From Maratus speciosus (lineage: Eukaryota > Arthropoda > Arachnida > Araneae > Salticidae): a stretch of 64,000 nt of DNA. Below are positions 45,595-56,062 of the stretch, one piece after another. Location of the stretch: NCBI GenBank assembly GCA_963932465.1, contig OZ010786.1:271840411-271904410 (forward strand), given 5' to 3'. Under the pieces are notes generated by a model that saw nothing but the letters and a program-made list of their open reading frames with translations, was not told the DNA's origin and made no database searches. The position numbers were made by a program, and so were the translations under genes. Numbering within the stretch: the stretch's first letter is position 1; each line of letters starts with the position of its first letter.

Positions 45595-45800
45595 AAAAAC
45601 TTGCCAAGTTCTAGATTTATTATTAATATGCTATCAATAATTTTTATTTCTAAACAATTTAAAAAATGCTATAATACTTCTGTAGGTAAGTTTGAGTGAA
45701 TTTTATTTGAACTTGGCACCCACTTAGATATCACTTCTTTTCTTGCCATTGTCTTTACAGAACTTGGCTCCCTTTTTTCACAGCTATGTTTTTGTTAGAT
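45595..45800. repeat. Right arm of the 206-bp inverted repeat
   Basis: The reverse complement of 44807-45012. The flanks (AATGAT on the left, TTATAT on the right) show no obvious target duplication. Homology stops sharply at both inner ends. Confidence 0.93.
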
Positions 45801-46096
45801 TTATATTAACAGCAGTTTTAGAAGATAGCAGCAATTAATAAAATCGTCTTTTAAAGCTGACTTTGGAAATAATATTTATTAAGGGCACGTTGCAGTTATG
45901 CATTACAATGATACAAACGGTTATATTTTAAATAAGATAATTTTTTATCATTTTAATGTTTGCTTGTATCTTTAATTTGGTTGTTATATTACAGTTCACA
46001 ATCGTCTGCATTGGTGAATGAAGCAATAATTCCTAGTCAGTTTTGAAACATAAAACTTCTAAAACTTCTCTCATCCGAGTACTATGTCTAATAGGC

Positions 46097-46285
46097 ATGT
46101 GTAGCGAAATGAAAAGAGACCAATTTACCCGCTTAGCGAGTCGAACTGTTAACTGATAGTTGTGCTTTTGTTTTGCTTATAGATAGTTTGTGTAGTGTTG
46201 TTCGTCATTAGAGTAATTATCTTTTATCATCCCAAATAAATACCGTTTGTTAGTTAAAGATGTATCCGAATAAATCTGAAGCTAT
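46097..46285 (+). repeat. BEL/Pao-type LTR-like sequence, plus orientation
   Basis: Starts TGTGTAGCGAAATGAAAAGA and shares GATAGTTTGTGTAGTG, TTCGTCATTA, CCAAATAAATA and TAGTTAAAGAT with the reverse complement of 47365-47545. The LTR label rests on the neighbouring BEL/Pao pol relic and on length; the exact ends are not fixed. Confidence 0.5.
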
Positions 46286-46396
46286 TGAAATACAAGAACC
46301 AGGACCGAATTAGGTGAGATGAAACCTTTTTTTTTACCTTCTTTTATTCCGTTTATGATTACGAAAGTAAAATTCCGAAGTTCGATTTTGATTATT

Positions 46397-46443
46397 GATG
46401 CCGAAACCCGGAATCGAACCAGGGACCTTTAAATGACGCGGAA
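46397..46443 (-). other. 3' half of a tRNA-Phe sequence (tRNA relic)
   Basis: On the minus strand the segment reads from TTTAAAGGTCCCTGG through GTTCGATTCCGGGT to TTCGGCA, matching the anticodon-stem 3' side, variable loop, T arm and acceptor strand of animal tRNA-Phe with its CCA-less end, and with one change in the T arm. The match stops near the anticodon, so there is no 5' half and no functional tRNA. It could be a tRNA fragment inserted with a retroelement or, on the plus strand, an unusually long primer-binding-site-like match for an LTR element. Confidence 0.7.
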
Positions 46444-46479
46444 TCTTCTTTATCTTCTTCCTAAAATCGATCTTGGAAT

Positions 46480-47160
46480 GGTTGTACATTTGTTTTCTAT
46501 TTTCTCATTTTAAAGCCTGCTTCTCCCAAAATGAAAGTTATTTGTTCGTGGATGGTGTTCGCAAAATCTGTGTCATCTAAGCTGCGAATAAAATCGTCTA
46601 CATAGAATCTACTGTTCAAAATACTGAAGGTAGCTGGATAGACATCTTTTTACTTCTTAAAATGATGTTTAATTGTCGCATTTAACAAAAATGAACTCGG
46701 TGTTTCTCCGAAAATTTCACGTGTCAACATTGAAAGTTCGAGTTGAGCTTCTAAAACTTCCTTAAACCATAGAAAGCTAACTAAGGCTCTTTCTTATAGA
46801 CTCAAAGCAATTAAAAAAATTCATTTTCTATATCTGCTGTTATGGCAGTCTTATTTAGGCGGATCTGCAAAAGGAGTATTAGAATATAGGGTGTTAAATT
46901 GGGACGTGGACACAAGCGACTGAAAATAGGGTTTACTCGAGAAGGGGTATTCTCATTTCCGTCATTGTCTTATCTTCGTGTATTACCGCGTGGTGTGGCA
47001 TATGATAGATTTTAGAATTTATTTCACTTCCTTTAGGAGCATTTCGATAAGTAAGAAATATCGTGTATTTCGTTTCATCAGCGGTCACAATATCTTTAAT
47101 TGTTCTTGAAGAATAAATGAACGAAAATCAAGCCTTTTACGAAAAGGATATTGCTTTAAT
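46480..47160 (-). pseudogene. BEL/Pao retrotransposon pol fragment (reverse transcriptase)
   Basis: On the minus strand, scattered frames follow the order of a BEL/Pao polymerase. At about 47020-46950 is a YHMPHHAVIHEDK block equivalent to the conserved start of the RT domain. Next, at about 46900-46830, is PNLTPYILILLLQIRLNKTA followed by ITADIE, which contains the first catalytic aspartate region. At about 46720-46680 is EIFGETPSSFLLNATIKHHF, and at about 46610-46590 is FYVDDF, the YVDD-type catalytic box. The next residues, SLDDTDFA and GEAGFKMRK, are also in the expected order. Frame changes and a stop inside make it a dead fragment; gag, protease and integrase are absent here. Confidence 0.82.
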
Positions 47161-47364
47161 TACCTTCATAAATTGCACACATCTACATTTTGCTGTGAAA
47201 ATATACGATATCGTAATTGCAATTTAAAGCACAGCGTATTTATTTGTGAAGAACGTTAAATACAATATAGAAAAAAAAGAGAAGACTCAGAGTCTGCCCA
47301 GCAAAAATCATTCCACCGCTCTGATTTGCGCAACTTTGATATGTGAGGTAAATGAAATTGTATA

Positions 47365-47545
47365 TTTTCAGATATCTTTAACTATCAAATAATATTTATT
47401 TAGGAGGCAGAGAGAAATTTACATTAATGACGAACATCACTACACAAACTATCTACGAGCAAAACATAAATACAGCAGTAAACAATTAAACGAGCTTAGT
47501 GCCATTTGGCGGTCCCTCTCATTTCGTAGCAACTTCCTCCGGGCG
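47365..47545 (-). repeat. BEL/Pao-type LTR-like sequence, minus orientation
   Basis: The reverse complement of this segment aligns with 46097-46285 (GCTACGAAATGAGAGGGACC at its start, then GATAGTTTGTGTAGTGATG). It lies upstream of the minus-strand pol fragment, so it could be that element's 5' LTR, with gag lost between. Confidence 0.5.
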
Positions 47546-47571
47546 AGGTACGTCTAGAGACTAAAAGCTTA

Positions 47572-47724
47572 AGGCGCGCCACACACCAGAGAGACATGCG
47601 ACAATAATCGTGAGACATGAGGCAAATTCTGCTGTTCAAACCGGTTTTTTCTTTGTTAAGAGGGTGAAATTGTCGCATGCCTCACGATTTTCTGCCGCAT
47701 GTCTCCCTGGTGTGTGGCGCTCCT
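47572..47724. mobile_element. 153-bp TA-flanked MITE
   Basis: TA at 47570-47571 and 47725-47726. The left end AGGCGCGCCACACACCAGAG matches the reverse-complemented right end AGGAGCGCCACACACCAGGG. The similarity runs on through GAGACATGCG and CGTGAGGCATG-type blocks, so nearly the whole element folds into a hairpin. Confidence 0.9.
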
Positions 47725-47726
47725 TA

Positions 47727-49360
47727 GAGTTCAATAGAGCTAAGTAGCTGCACAGGTCTTCCGGTAACCGCCTAGTGAGGTTACCAAACGGATAGGGTGA
47801 CCAACCTCTGTAGCCGTTTTTTGCTTTTTATGGAAAGTAAAACATTAAGTATCACCCGTTTTCCAATTAAATGCCAGATATTACACATTAGGGAGATTCT
47901 GAAAAGGTGGGACCAATAAACGTTAACTATATGTAATTTTTAAATTTTTCAAATTTAAGTCCAATTTTTTTTAATAGTATAGTATTTTGTCTATAAATAT
48001 AACATATAAATATTTTTAATAGCATGTCTACAAAATTATACACAAACATTAAAAGACAGCAACTATTCTGGAAAATTAATGATTAAAGCATTTAATTAGC
48101 AGCTGTGTACGTTACAAATTTTGGACATTTTTTCGCACGTAAGTCACAGATTTTGGACGTTGCTCTTAGTATTTAAAAAATTCTTAAGACTAAGAATGTT
48201 GTAAATGTGTCTGTATACATATATATATATATGCATAATTAACTTTTTGTTATCCAGTAATAATAATAATAAAATCAAATGCTTTGTTACGTACTTTACT
48301 TTCGGACATAACAAAATACACAAAAATTCTTTATAGAAAAGTCTTTCTATCTTCAAAAAAGCAATAAAACAGCCTGCCTTCTCCTAACGAAATTATCAAA
48401 AAATCATCCGTTTCCTTTATGCATTCGTTGTTTACCGTTAGAACCACCTGGAAAAAAGTTACAACTCTCTTTCTTGGTGGTACATTGGAGCAGTTAACGT
48501 TATGAATGTCCGAAATTGGCCTCTTTAGCATAAAATAATAAAATTTTAAGATATTTATACAAAGCTTTTACAATAAATTATGTCATTTTCTGTCTCTGAA
48601 TAGAATTAAAAACTCAGTGTAAAAAAAAATAATAATAAAGTAAATGATAATTAAAGTTATGTTTGAAAGGCTTAAAGTTATGACTTGTGTCCAGTGCCCG
48701 CCTTTTGAGAATCGCCCATTAACATAATTATTAATGCCAGATATAATTTAATTTTTCAAAATTCGACTTAGATACAGTACAGTACATTTTTTAGCAATAA
48801 TTTTTAATAAAAAAATTCAATCTTTCGAATATCATTCTAAAAAGTGCATATTGTTTTAAATGAATTACAAATACTATAATGTATATGGTAAATGTATAAC
48901 CGTACAAATTATATAAATGATCTTTGTAATGCATTTAAATATCCTTTAACATGCAAAGTATTTCATGATAAGAAATTCCTAATTATTTATTTGCAGCTGT
49001 TTTCGTAACGTTATTATGACAAAATAGGATTCATATCTTGTTTAATTATTATATAATGCAAATTTTCCTTCGACAACGGAGAAATTAAACCCCCATTTGC
49101 ATTGAAGTTATATTCTAATATTTCATTATGTAAACCCATTGAAATGATATTGAATATGATTGCTTGAGACTAAATATTTATAGTAATGACCTTGGAAGAT
49201 AAATTGACTTATATTACAATATTGTCAACAGCATACTAGATGAATGAGTTATTTTCAATTCAGTTGTAAATCATGTACCTTGGTATATTAGAATTCTGTA
49301 CCCGGTGCATTAATGTAGAATTAACTATTATTTGAATTTATATAAATGTTCAGGGAAAAG
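47727..49360. other. AT-rich stretch, no gene recognised
   Basis: A small GGTAACC/GGTTACC inverted pair lies at about 47762-47785, and a TATATATAT run at 48215. The minus-strand frames at 48144-48531 and 49473-49667 are not recognised. Confidence 0.35.
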
Positions 49361-51120
49361 AAATCTGCTTATACATTAAATAATCGGTCAAGTTCCAGTA
49401 TTAATCGCTCACCAAGGGTTCTATACAATAAATATATTAATTAGTAACTGTAATATTACAAAAAAATTGTTGTTAAAAGAATAATACGACTTTGTAAAAA
49501 CAATACAAGGTAGAAGCTATATATTCTAGAAAAGTATAGATGGATGTACCATGAAAGTTCAGAGAGATATAGGGGAGAGTAGCCATATTTGGACCGCCGC
49601 ACAGTGGGACGTTTTTATGATCTATGTGGACAAAATTCATTTTTCCGATTATCTCGGAATTTGACAAAACCGCGTGTACTGGTAGCTGAGTGTCTGTATT
49701 TTCGAGATACGTACGAATTTTGTCGAAAAAGTCAGAGGAGTCGATTAATTATGACCATAAAGAAGCCATTTGCGCAGTTGGTTTGAAGGTGTTTCAAAAG
49801 TTGCACTAGCTTCGTCTAAGTTTGAATGCCCGTCGTGACTATTCTGGTTTATTTCAAAGCACGCGTTTGCTGAACATATGTCACAGATTTGTCAAAGTCA
49901 GATTTAACGCATTTTTGTTTGAAAATAAGCGATATTAAACCCGTTTAACCGCTTTTTTCAAAGGTTGTAATTATGGATGATCCTTGATGTTGTTTACAAA
50001 TTTCATCTTGATTTTTAATATATTATTCAGCATTATTCAGCAATAAGCATTGTTTTAAATGAAAGTGTCATTCTTGAAGTATTGAAAAATTAAAACAAAT
50101 TCTACATATAGCTGCAGATCATTAATTTTTTATTAATAAACAAGCATCATATTATCTTCCAGTGCATGCATATATGTTTAGTTCAAATCTTACCAGTCAA
50201 ATTTAAACCAATTATCGGATTGAGCCGAAACAATTAAGCCATGTGTAATTTGAATGACAATACAATATTATTATAATTTAAAGAACGTAGAAGTTTGTTT
50301 AGAATACTATTTCTACAGGGATTCACAAAAATTTAGATTCAAACTTGCAAGTTAATTTTAAACCAATTTCATTCATCTGATTGAGCTTATACTTTGCTCA
50401 GGATATGTAGTTCTGATGACAATACAATATTATTATAATTTATGGAACGTAGCCGTCACGCTTTTTCTACAGGGCCACATAACATATTACTTCAAATCTG
50501 GTAAGACAATTTAAAACCACTTTCAATTATCTGATTGAGCTGAAACTTTGCCTACATGTGTTTTTCCGATTACAATTCTATTAAATTGTAATTTGATGAA
50601 CATAGAAAATATGCATTTGTTACACGGCTACACAAAAGATCTCGGAAAAATTGCTGCTAAAAAGCATAAAATTTAATTAAATTTCAACAAAATTACTATA
50701 GGTTATTGAGATAAACAATAGCATTTTTTAAATTGAAAACAAAGTGCGTAGTAGTTGCATTTCTTTTACAGGGACACATAAAAATTTCGGATACATTACC
50801 ATCTATATGCCGAAATTTTATTTCAAATTGAATAAAATTTATATGGGTTATTTATTCACAGAACAACATTTTTTCAACCGAAAATAATTTTGGTAGCATT
50901 TATATGTTTTACAGGGTACCATAAAACATTAAAGATTTTTTAATACGATTTTATTTAAAAAAATTTTTTTTCAGGATGTCTAATAACAAAATTCTCGAGC
51001 AATTTTGAGTAGACAAAAATACAAAAAAGAAATTAATGTTAACTTACATGTGTACATTAAATTGTTTTTTACTTAATCGTAAAATCAGTATGTTTAGCGT
51101 ATTATTTGTAATTCATTATA

Positions 51121-51756
51121 CAGGGTACCACTAAAGTGCTTCCCACGCTCTTAATTGCCGAATGGCTGCAGTTATAGTCATAAAAGTGGTGTCTAGGTAT
51201 ATTTACCCTTAACAGGAAACATGAAAAACCCACGCACAAACTAAACAATAATTTACCAAATAGTGAACTTAAACATTTAATCTTTAATAGTAATGCATTA
51301 ACAGGACCAATTATTTAATAAAACAGCATAAAAATAAGTTTAGAATGTCGGAGAGAGAAAATATTAAGGGCAGATATGTGGACGCAAACATCTCACAGAC
51401 GTACGTTTCGCGTTAAGGGTTAAAGTGGCTATGCACTACCAGATGAGACCGCTACCAGCGCAACCTGGGGCTACACAGCTGAGTTAGTATTCCTATCTCG
51501 AAAACGAGATTCATATTCAGAACGAGATTCATTTAGCTTTCATGTTCACTAGGTGTCGTCATTTACTTTTATCCCATATTTCGAACAGTTTTCGCGATAG
51601 GAACGCTAATTCCGCCCTTTTGTTCCAGGTGGCTCTGTAAGCGGTCTAATCTAGTATCGAATAGCCTCTTTACTATTCCTAGACACCACGTTTATGAATA
51701 TAGATGTAGTCGTTTGGCAGTTAAGGGGGTGGGAACGGACTTTATTGGTCACCCTG
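51121..51756. mobile_element. CAGGGT-type TIR element nested in N1
   Basis: TA at 51119-51120 and 51757-51758. The left end is CAGGGTACCACTAAAGTGCT and the reverse-complemented right end is CAGGGTGACCAATAAAGTCC. The inverted repeats continue for about 75 bp, to GTGGTGTCTAGG on both sides. No coding capacity. TACAGGGT-type ends with TA targets are frequent in arthropod Tc1/mariner-type elements. Confidence 0.88.
51206..51419. mobile_element. piggyBac-type MITE, deepest insertion of the nest
   Basis: The right flank is TTAA (51420-51423) and the left flank TTTA (51202-51205), one base off. The left end CCCTTAACAGGAAACATG pairs with the reverse-complemented right end CCCTTAACGCGAAACGTA. The ends resemble those of the MITE at 26079 (CCCTTAACCGGAATCG). 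Confidence 0.75.
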
Positions 51757-52250
51757 TATTTCTGTTTTAAGACATTGTTGTTAAATAACCAAATATTTAT
51801 CACTGTTAGAGTATTTTATTAGTGATACATTAAAAAATAGAAAAAACTTAAAGGTCAACGAAATAATTTTGTCCACCTAGATCGTCAAAACGCCCCACTG
51901 TGCGCCGCTTTAAATGGACTGCTGCAATTCTGCAGTTAATTACTGAAAGAGACGCCATCTACCGCTGAAATCCTACTCCTTAGAATGACGTGATTTATGG
52001 TTAGATGGAGCACGGGCCTCCCACGTGCTATTTCTAGACAATTTTAAATATCTAAAATTAGCTGTCTGGATCTAAATTTTTCCTACTAAACGTAAGAAAA
52101 TAATTTCAAACTAAGGTAAGATACTATGTTTTCACATACATATCTTAATTCATGTGTTTCTTGCGCACATTTTTCACGCGGATTTGTTTGCTTTCGTTTT
52201 TGTTCTTCGTCTTGAGATTGTCTGTTTTAAAAATGGCGCAGTTGCTTTAA

Positions 52251-52951
52251 TTGGAACAATTTGAGTTGCTTAAATTGGACGAGATATGCAATAATAAATT
52301 TGAAAAGAAAGTAATGGATTTCGATTACGACAGAGGCAAACAGTCTGAAAGGAAAACATCAGTGACAGCAAAATATGTTAAAGATATAGAAGACGAAAAG
52401 GGAAAAGTAAGTTGTGAAGAGATTGCTCTGCAAAAAGACTGCAGCTACAACCCTCCCCCCCCCCCCCCCCAAAAAAAGGCCAAAGAATCATTAGAAGTGT
52501 TATTTCCCTCGGCAAAATCAGTTAAGTTAAAGTACAGATGGAGCCAAGAAACAGCTGTGTTAACATCTTCACCATATAAAGTAAACTTAAAAAAAAAAAA
52601 AAAAAACGACAAAAACGACAAAAAGGAAACTCTCAAAGCACAACAGCAATTGGAACATGAAGTAAAAAAAATAGGTGTAATTCAATTGGAAATAAAATGA
52701 TGGAATTGAAGAACTACAGACATAAGTTAAAGAAATCTTTGTCAAATTGTCAAATGATTCTGAATATAAAAAGGAAAATCAAAATACTTATGATTAGTTT
52801 TGTTCTAATTTGTAAGAAAGATAAAATAGCGGAAATGATTCAGTGTTTAGATTGCCAAATACGGTTCCATGTTGTTTGTGCTGGAATAAAAAATGAACAA
52901 AAGAAATTAATTTGTAATCCTTGCATCACTTCTTACACGATGTACAAGTAA
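52251..52951 (+). pseudogene. pogo/jerky-like transposase C-terminal remnant
   Basis: Two plus-strand frames (52251-52700 and 52697-52951) that overlap by a few bases appear to be one shifted reading of a transposase 3' end. The first ends with a lysine-rich linker and has a VLTSSPYK segment, reminiscent of the ILTSTP-type motif that follows the DDE domain in pogo/Tigger and jerky-like transposases. The second ends with CLDCQIRFHVVCAGIK and then a CNPC pair, a compact PHD-like zinc-binding end found in many arthropod members. The catalytic DDE region is not present. A ten-C run at about 52455 followed by poly-A is a likely frameshift site. The remnant lies just inside the right end of E2 and is its probable source of identity. 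I am sure of the zinc-finger pattern, less so of the family. Confidence 0.6.
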
Positions 52952-53384
52952 CTGGCAATTAGTTCCATAAATTCTATACTTAATTACTTATAACACTGAT
53001 TTATATTTTGGAGACATTTTTATTAAAACAATTACTGTTGTCTTGATTGTGATTATTCCATTAATTGCAAACTATGATTTTAATAAAATTAGTTATATTC
53101 CGTAATCATTAAAACAGCCTAATATTGTTTGATTCAATTTAGGAGACTGTGAGTCAAACTTAGGCGACCAGCCACTGAACCTGTCGACCAGTCGACAATG
53201 AGTTAGTAAATGAATAGATTAACTACGTGAAGTGATATTTTGCAGATATTCCGAAAATAAAGTGAATTACACCGGAAAATAAGTGCAGTGGTTCAAATTC
53301 GGCTACTCTCCCCTAAAGCATAAATAGTATCAAATATTTCTATTCTGTATAACATTTTAAAAATATTATACAAATCTCTTTATG

Positions 53385-53665
53385 TTGGCTATAATGTGAA
53401 TGAATAACACCACAATGCACGAGGATGTTGGTGAATACATTGCCAATGATTGTATTTTCCCTGGTAGTAGATTCTTGAATTAATGGATTTAGACCAAGAA
53501 TTAAAAAATACTCCAACAGTTCATTTCTAGAATTGTTTCTGAAGTTGACATTGAAATCACCTGCCATAATTACATTTTGACATCTTTCTTGATCTATGCT
53601 TTTACATTTGATATTATTTATACATTCAGTGGCGATGCTTATTAAGCATCTTGATGATCTACAAA
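53385..53665 (-). pseudogene. Non-LTR retrotransposon endonuclease fragment
   Basis: Within a minus-strand frame (53813-53340), residues about 80-150 match the apurinic-type endonuclease of non-LTR retrotransposons (Jockey/CR1-like group). The motif NVIMAGDFNVNF holds the conserved GDFN, followed by LLEYFLILGLNPLIQESTT, then NVFTNI, and a SxHxE-like SQHKE in place of the usual SDH. Only this part of the enzyme is present; the upstream residues of the frame come from repeat R and the N2 end. It interrupts the R copy C alignment between 53385 and 53665 relative to copy A, so it was inserted or captured there. Confidence 0.72.
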
Positions 53666-53779
53666 ATTCAGCTTGGTAATACATTTTTCTTTTTACGGCG
53701 TACTTAAAACAAAGATCTTGTTCAAAGTTATAACTTGATATTGTGCAAAGACGGCGGAGGTCGTAAAGTTGTAACGCCG

Positions 53780-56062
53780 CACAGTGGAGTATTTGACCCG
53801 AAATCTTGATCAAAAATCTTTTTCGTTGTAAATATAGCCCGGTTGGCTTGAAATTCTTAGATGTTATTGGGTATCACTATGGCATGTTTGGTATTGTAAA
53901 TGGCCTTTACGGTTCATTTACAGAGGCACCCGAAAGAATTCCCTTACATTATGGTCTATGGGGAAAAATCGTTTGCTCTGTATTTTAATGATATCACACT
54001 TTTAAGCGTACTGAAATTTATATACATCACTAAGGTGTACTATGGCACTTATTGTAGGCTATGGTGTGCATAGAATATATTGTTCATTTACAGAGACACA
54101 CAAAAGAGTATGGCTCAAGAATAAATTTAACTATTGAAGTCTATGACCAATAATTGCTTGAACTGCGTTTGTAGTTGTGATAGGCGTTTTAAAATAGAAC
54201 AATATTTTAAAAATATTACTTGGTGTGGATACATTCTGTAGATCATATACAGTGCTGCACAAAAGTTCTCAAGTACATTTCCGTTTATTCACGGAAATGG
54301 CTGAATAGACATTTTAAACTGGACTATGGGTTTCACTGAACTAACTTTTAGCATACTATGAAGTATACATACAAATCCATAGCTTAGTTTAATATTTTAT
54401 ATCTTAACAGCTGACGAAGTGTAAGTAAGATTTTAACACTTCCCATAATAATAATAATACATTTTATAAATATTTTGACAATTAAGAAAAGAAAGAGTCA
54501 TCCTTTAAGAAGAGCACAAAGAAAAAAAGAAGTTAAAATATTAATTTACTAAGTAGATATTTTAAAAATACGAATAAATCACATGTTTATTGTCTTAACA
54601 TTACCAAAGGGAGTTTGGAAGTTGAGAGACTTGTAACCTTAACTATTTACTGTTTTTAAGAGGAAAGTAATTGTTGATAGGTTTGTCTTATTCACTATTA
54701 ATGTTTAATTAAATGTATTTAATTTTACTACATATAAAAATTATTATTTACATTTAATAATGCTTATTACATTTAAATTACATTTAATCATTGCATTTAA
54801 TGTACGTTTAATAGTGTTATATTTAATAGTAGGTTCAGTAAATTGGAGTCTATGTAGTATAGCTTGCTAGTTTTTGAATGTATTTAATATATTACCAGTT
54901 TCAAAATGACTCTTCAGAACTCTTCATCTTCTGCATCACTCCCTTCTTGGCTTTTATCGGGACTACCATCACACCTTGCTGGAAGAAGAAGTTGTAGGGT
55001 TTCGCTATTGTATGGCTTGCTCTTTTTAGTTGATAAACTGAGCTATTAGAAAATATGAAGTTGCTTATTTCCACGTACAATATAAAAGGAAAATTTTAAT
55101 TAAATTTTCTTGGTGCCGCTTTTCAGTTTTGGAATTAAAATTATGCGTCCCTTTTTAAGGACACCGCCTTCGAAAGGGTTAATTCACTCCTTTCTCTCCT
55201 TATGTTACACACATGAACCCCAAGAACTAATTATGGAACCATTTTCCAATAAATAAGTATATACAATTTGAAGGCGATCGGATATTTCTATCAAAAGATA
55301 TCGAGTTGCGTGCACATGTACGTTCGTACATATGTACGTACCTACGTTCGTACATATGTACGTACGTAGAGACATAAAGACAGAATATGTAGGTGCAAAA
55401 GCTCTCCGGTAATATCCTGTGAGCTAAAAACCTGCAATACGGAAACAAATATATAGTTCTTATCTCTTCAATTCGGTGGCCGCAAAACAGAACATTTAAA
55501 TAGTCATCCCGAGAAAAAATTTTATAAAAAAATGGCAGCAATATGCGGAAGATTTTTTGCAGAAATTGACACTCAAGACTATAACTAATACGATTATAGT
55601 TCAAACATGGCTGGGCAAAGCGCGGCAAATATTTAAAAAGCTTTCGATATGTATAAATCAGAGCCAAAAACGCTTTAAAAATAAACCTTTTACACATTTA
55701 ATGTTTTTTTATTACATTAAAAACAAAACTATTTAAATTAACACATATTTTAACACTAAGCTCTGAGCTTTGTTAAACACGTAAGCCCTGTTTAGTTTCA
55801 ATTCAACAATTCATTGAGCCACAAAAAAATTATCTTTAAACATAACAACAATGGCAAAAACAACAAAAAACCACGTCCTCGCAGAAAGAAACTTCCTCTT
55901 CAGCTGAGGCCAGGAGCCAACGGATATAACTCAGGCTCCTAAAATAAACATAGATCGATGCACCAATTAGTTAGCTATTAAAAAATATGATTTTTACAAT
56001 TGTTGGCGAAATTTTAATTTTTGCATTTTTGGCCAGGTTTTTGGGTCAAATACTCCACTGTG
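53780..56062. mobile_element. N2: Transib-like non-autonomous transposon
   Basis: The 5-bp TSD CGCCG lies at 53775-53779 and 56063-56067. R copy A has the undisturbed site AACGCCGCC near 10866. The ends are CACAGTGGAGTATTTGACCC on both sides (20 bp, perfect). Left end: after the heptamer, a 23-base interval is followed by TCAAAAATC (7 of 9 with the RSS nonamer). Right end: an 11-base interval is followed by CCAAAAACC (8 of 9), and a 23-base interval by CCAAAAATG. At 2283 bp it is close in length to N1. Long frames inside (55697-55227 on minus) have no recognisable domain. Interior units with GTTCATTTACAGAG occur twice (53918 and 54080). Confidence 0.87.
55319..55366. repeat. 24-bp tandem duplication of a palindrome-rich unit
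   Basis: TACGTTCGTACATATGTACG plus TACC is followed by the same 24-base unit ending TACG. The unit is self-complementary around ACATATGT, so the pair forms alternative hairpins. Confidence 0.85.

Larger units (their letters stand above)
49600..51903. mobile_element. N1: Transib-like non-autonomous transposon
   Basis: The 5-bp TSD CGCCG lies at 49595-49599 and 51904-51908. The left end begins CACAGTGGGACGTTTTTATG; the right end, reverse-complemented, begins CACAGTGGGGCGTTTTGACG. Both then read GATCTA-GTGGACAAAATT. Counting from the heptamer CACAGTG, a 23-base interval is followed by ACAAAATTC on the left and ACAAAATTA on the right. A CAC(A/T) start, 5-bp GC-rich CGNCG-type TSDs and RSS-like heptamer-spacer-nonamer ends are established Transib traits. 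The 2.3-kb interior has no recognisable transposase, but has diverged 145-170 bp repeats (GATTGAGC at 50218, 50389, 50533) and a nested TIR element. Confidence 0.85.
49572..53313 (+). mobile_element. E2: pogo-like TA-flanked transposon with nested insertions
   Basis: TA at 49570-49571 and 53314-53315. The left end GGGGAGAGTAGCCATATTTG matches the reverse-complemented right end GGGGAGAGTAGCCGAATTTG. N1 sits 28 bp inside the left end. Without N1 the element is about 1.43 kb and retains only the 3' part of a transposase region (52251-52951). The TA target and the C-terminal zinc-finger remnant point to the pogo/Tigger branch of Tc1/mariner. Confidence 0.88.

Noticed and set aside
52445..52636. 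Minus-strand frame with poly-F and poly-G
   Set aside because: Antisense of homopolymer runs in the transposase remnant.
53666..53813. N-terminal part of the minus-strand frame that contains the endonuclease fragment
   Set aside because: It runs through repeat R, the CGCCG duplication and the N2 end, so only the downstream 70 residues are endonuclease.
55227..55697. 156-codon minus-strand frame inside N2
   Set aside because: Low-complexity composition, includes the TACGTTCG palindrome repeat, and has no match to a transposase core.
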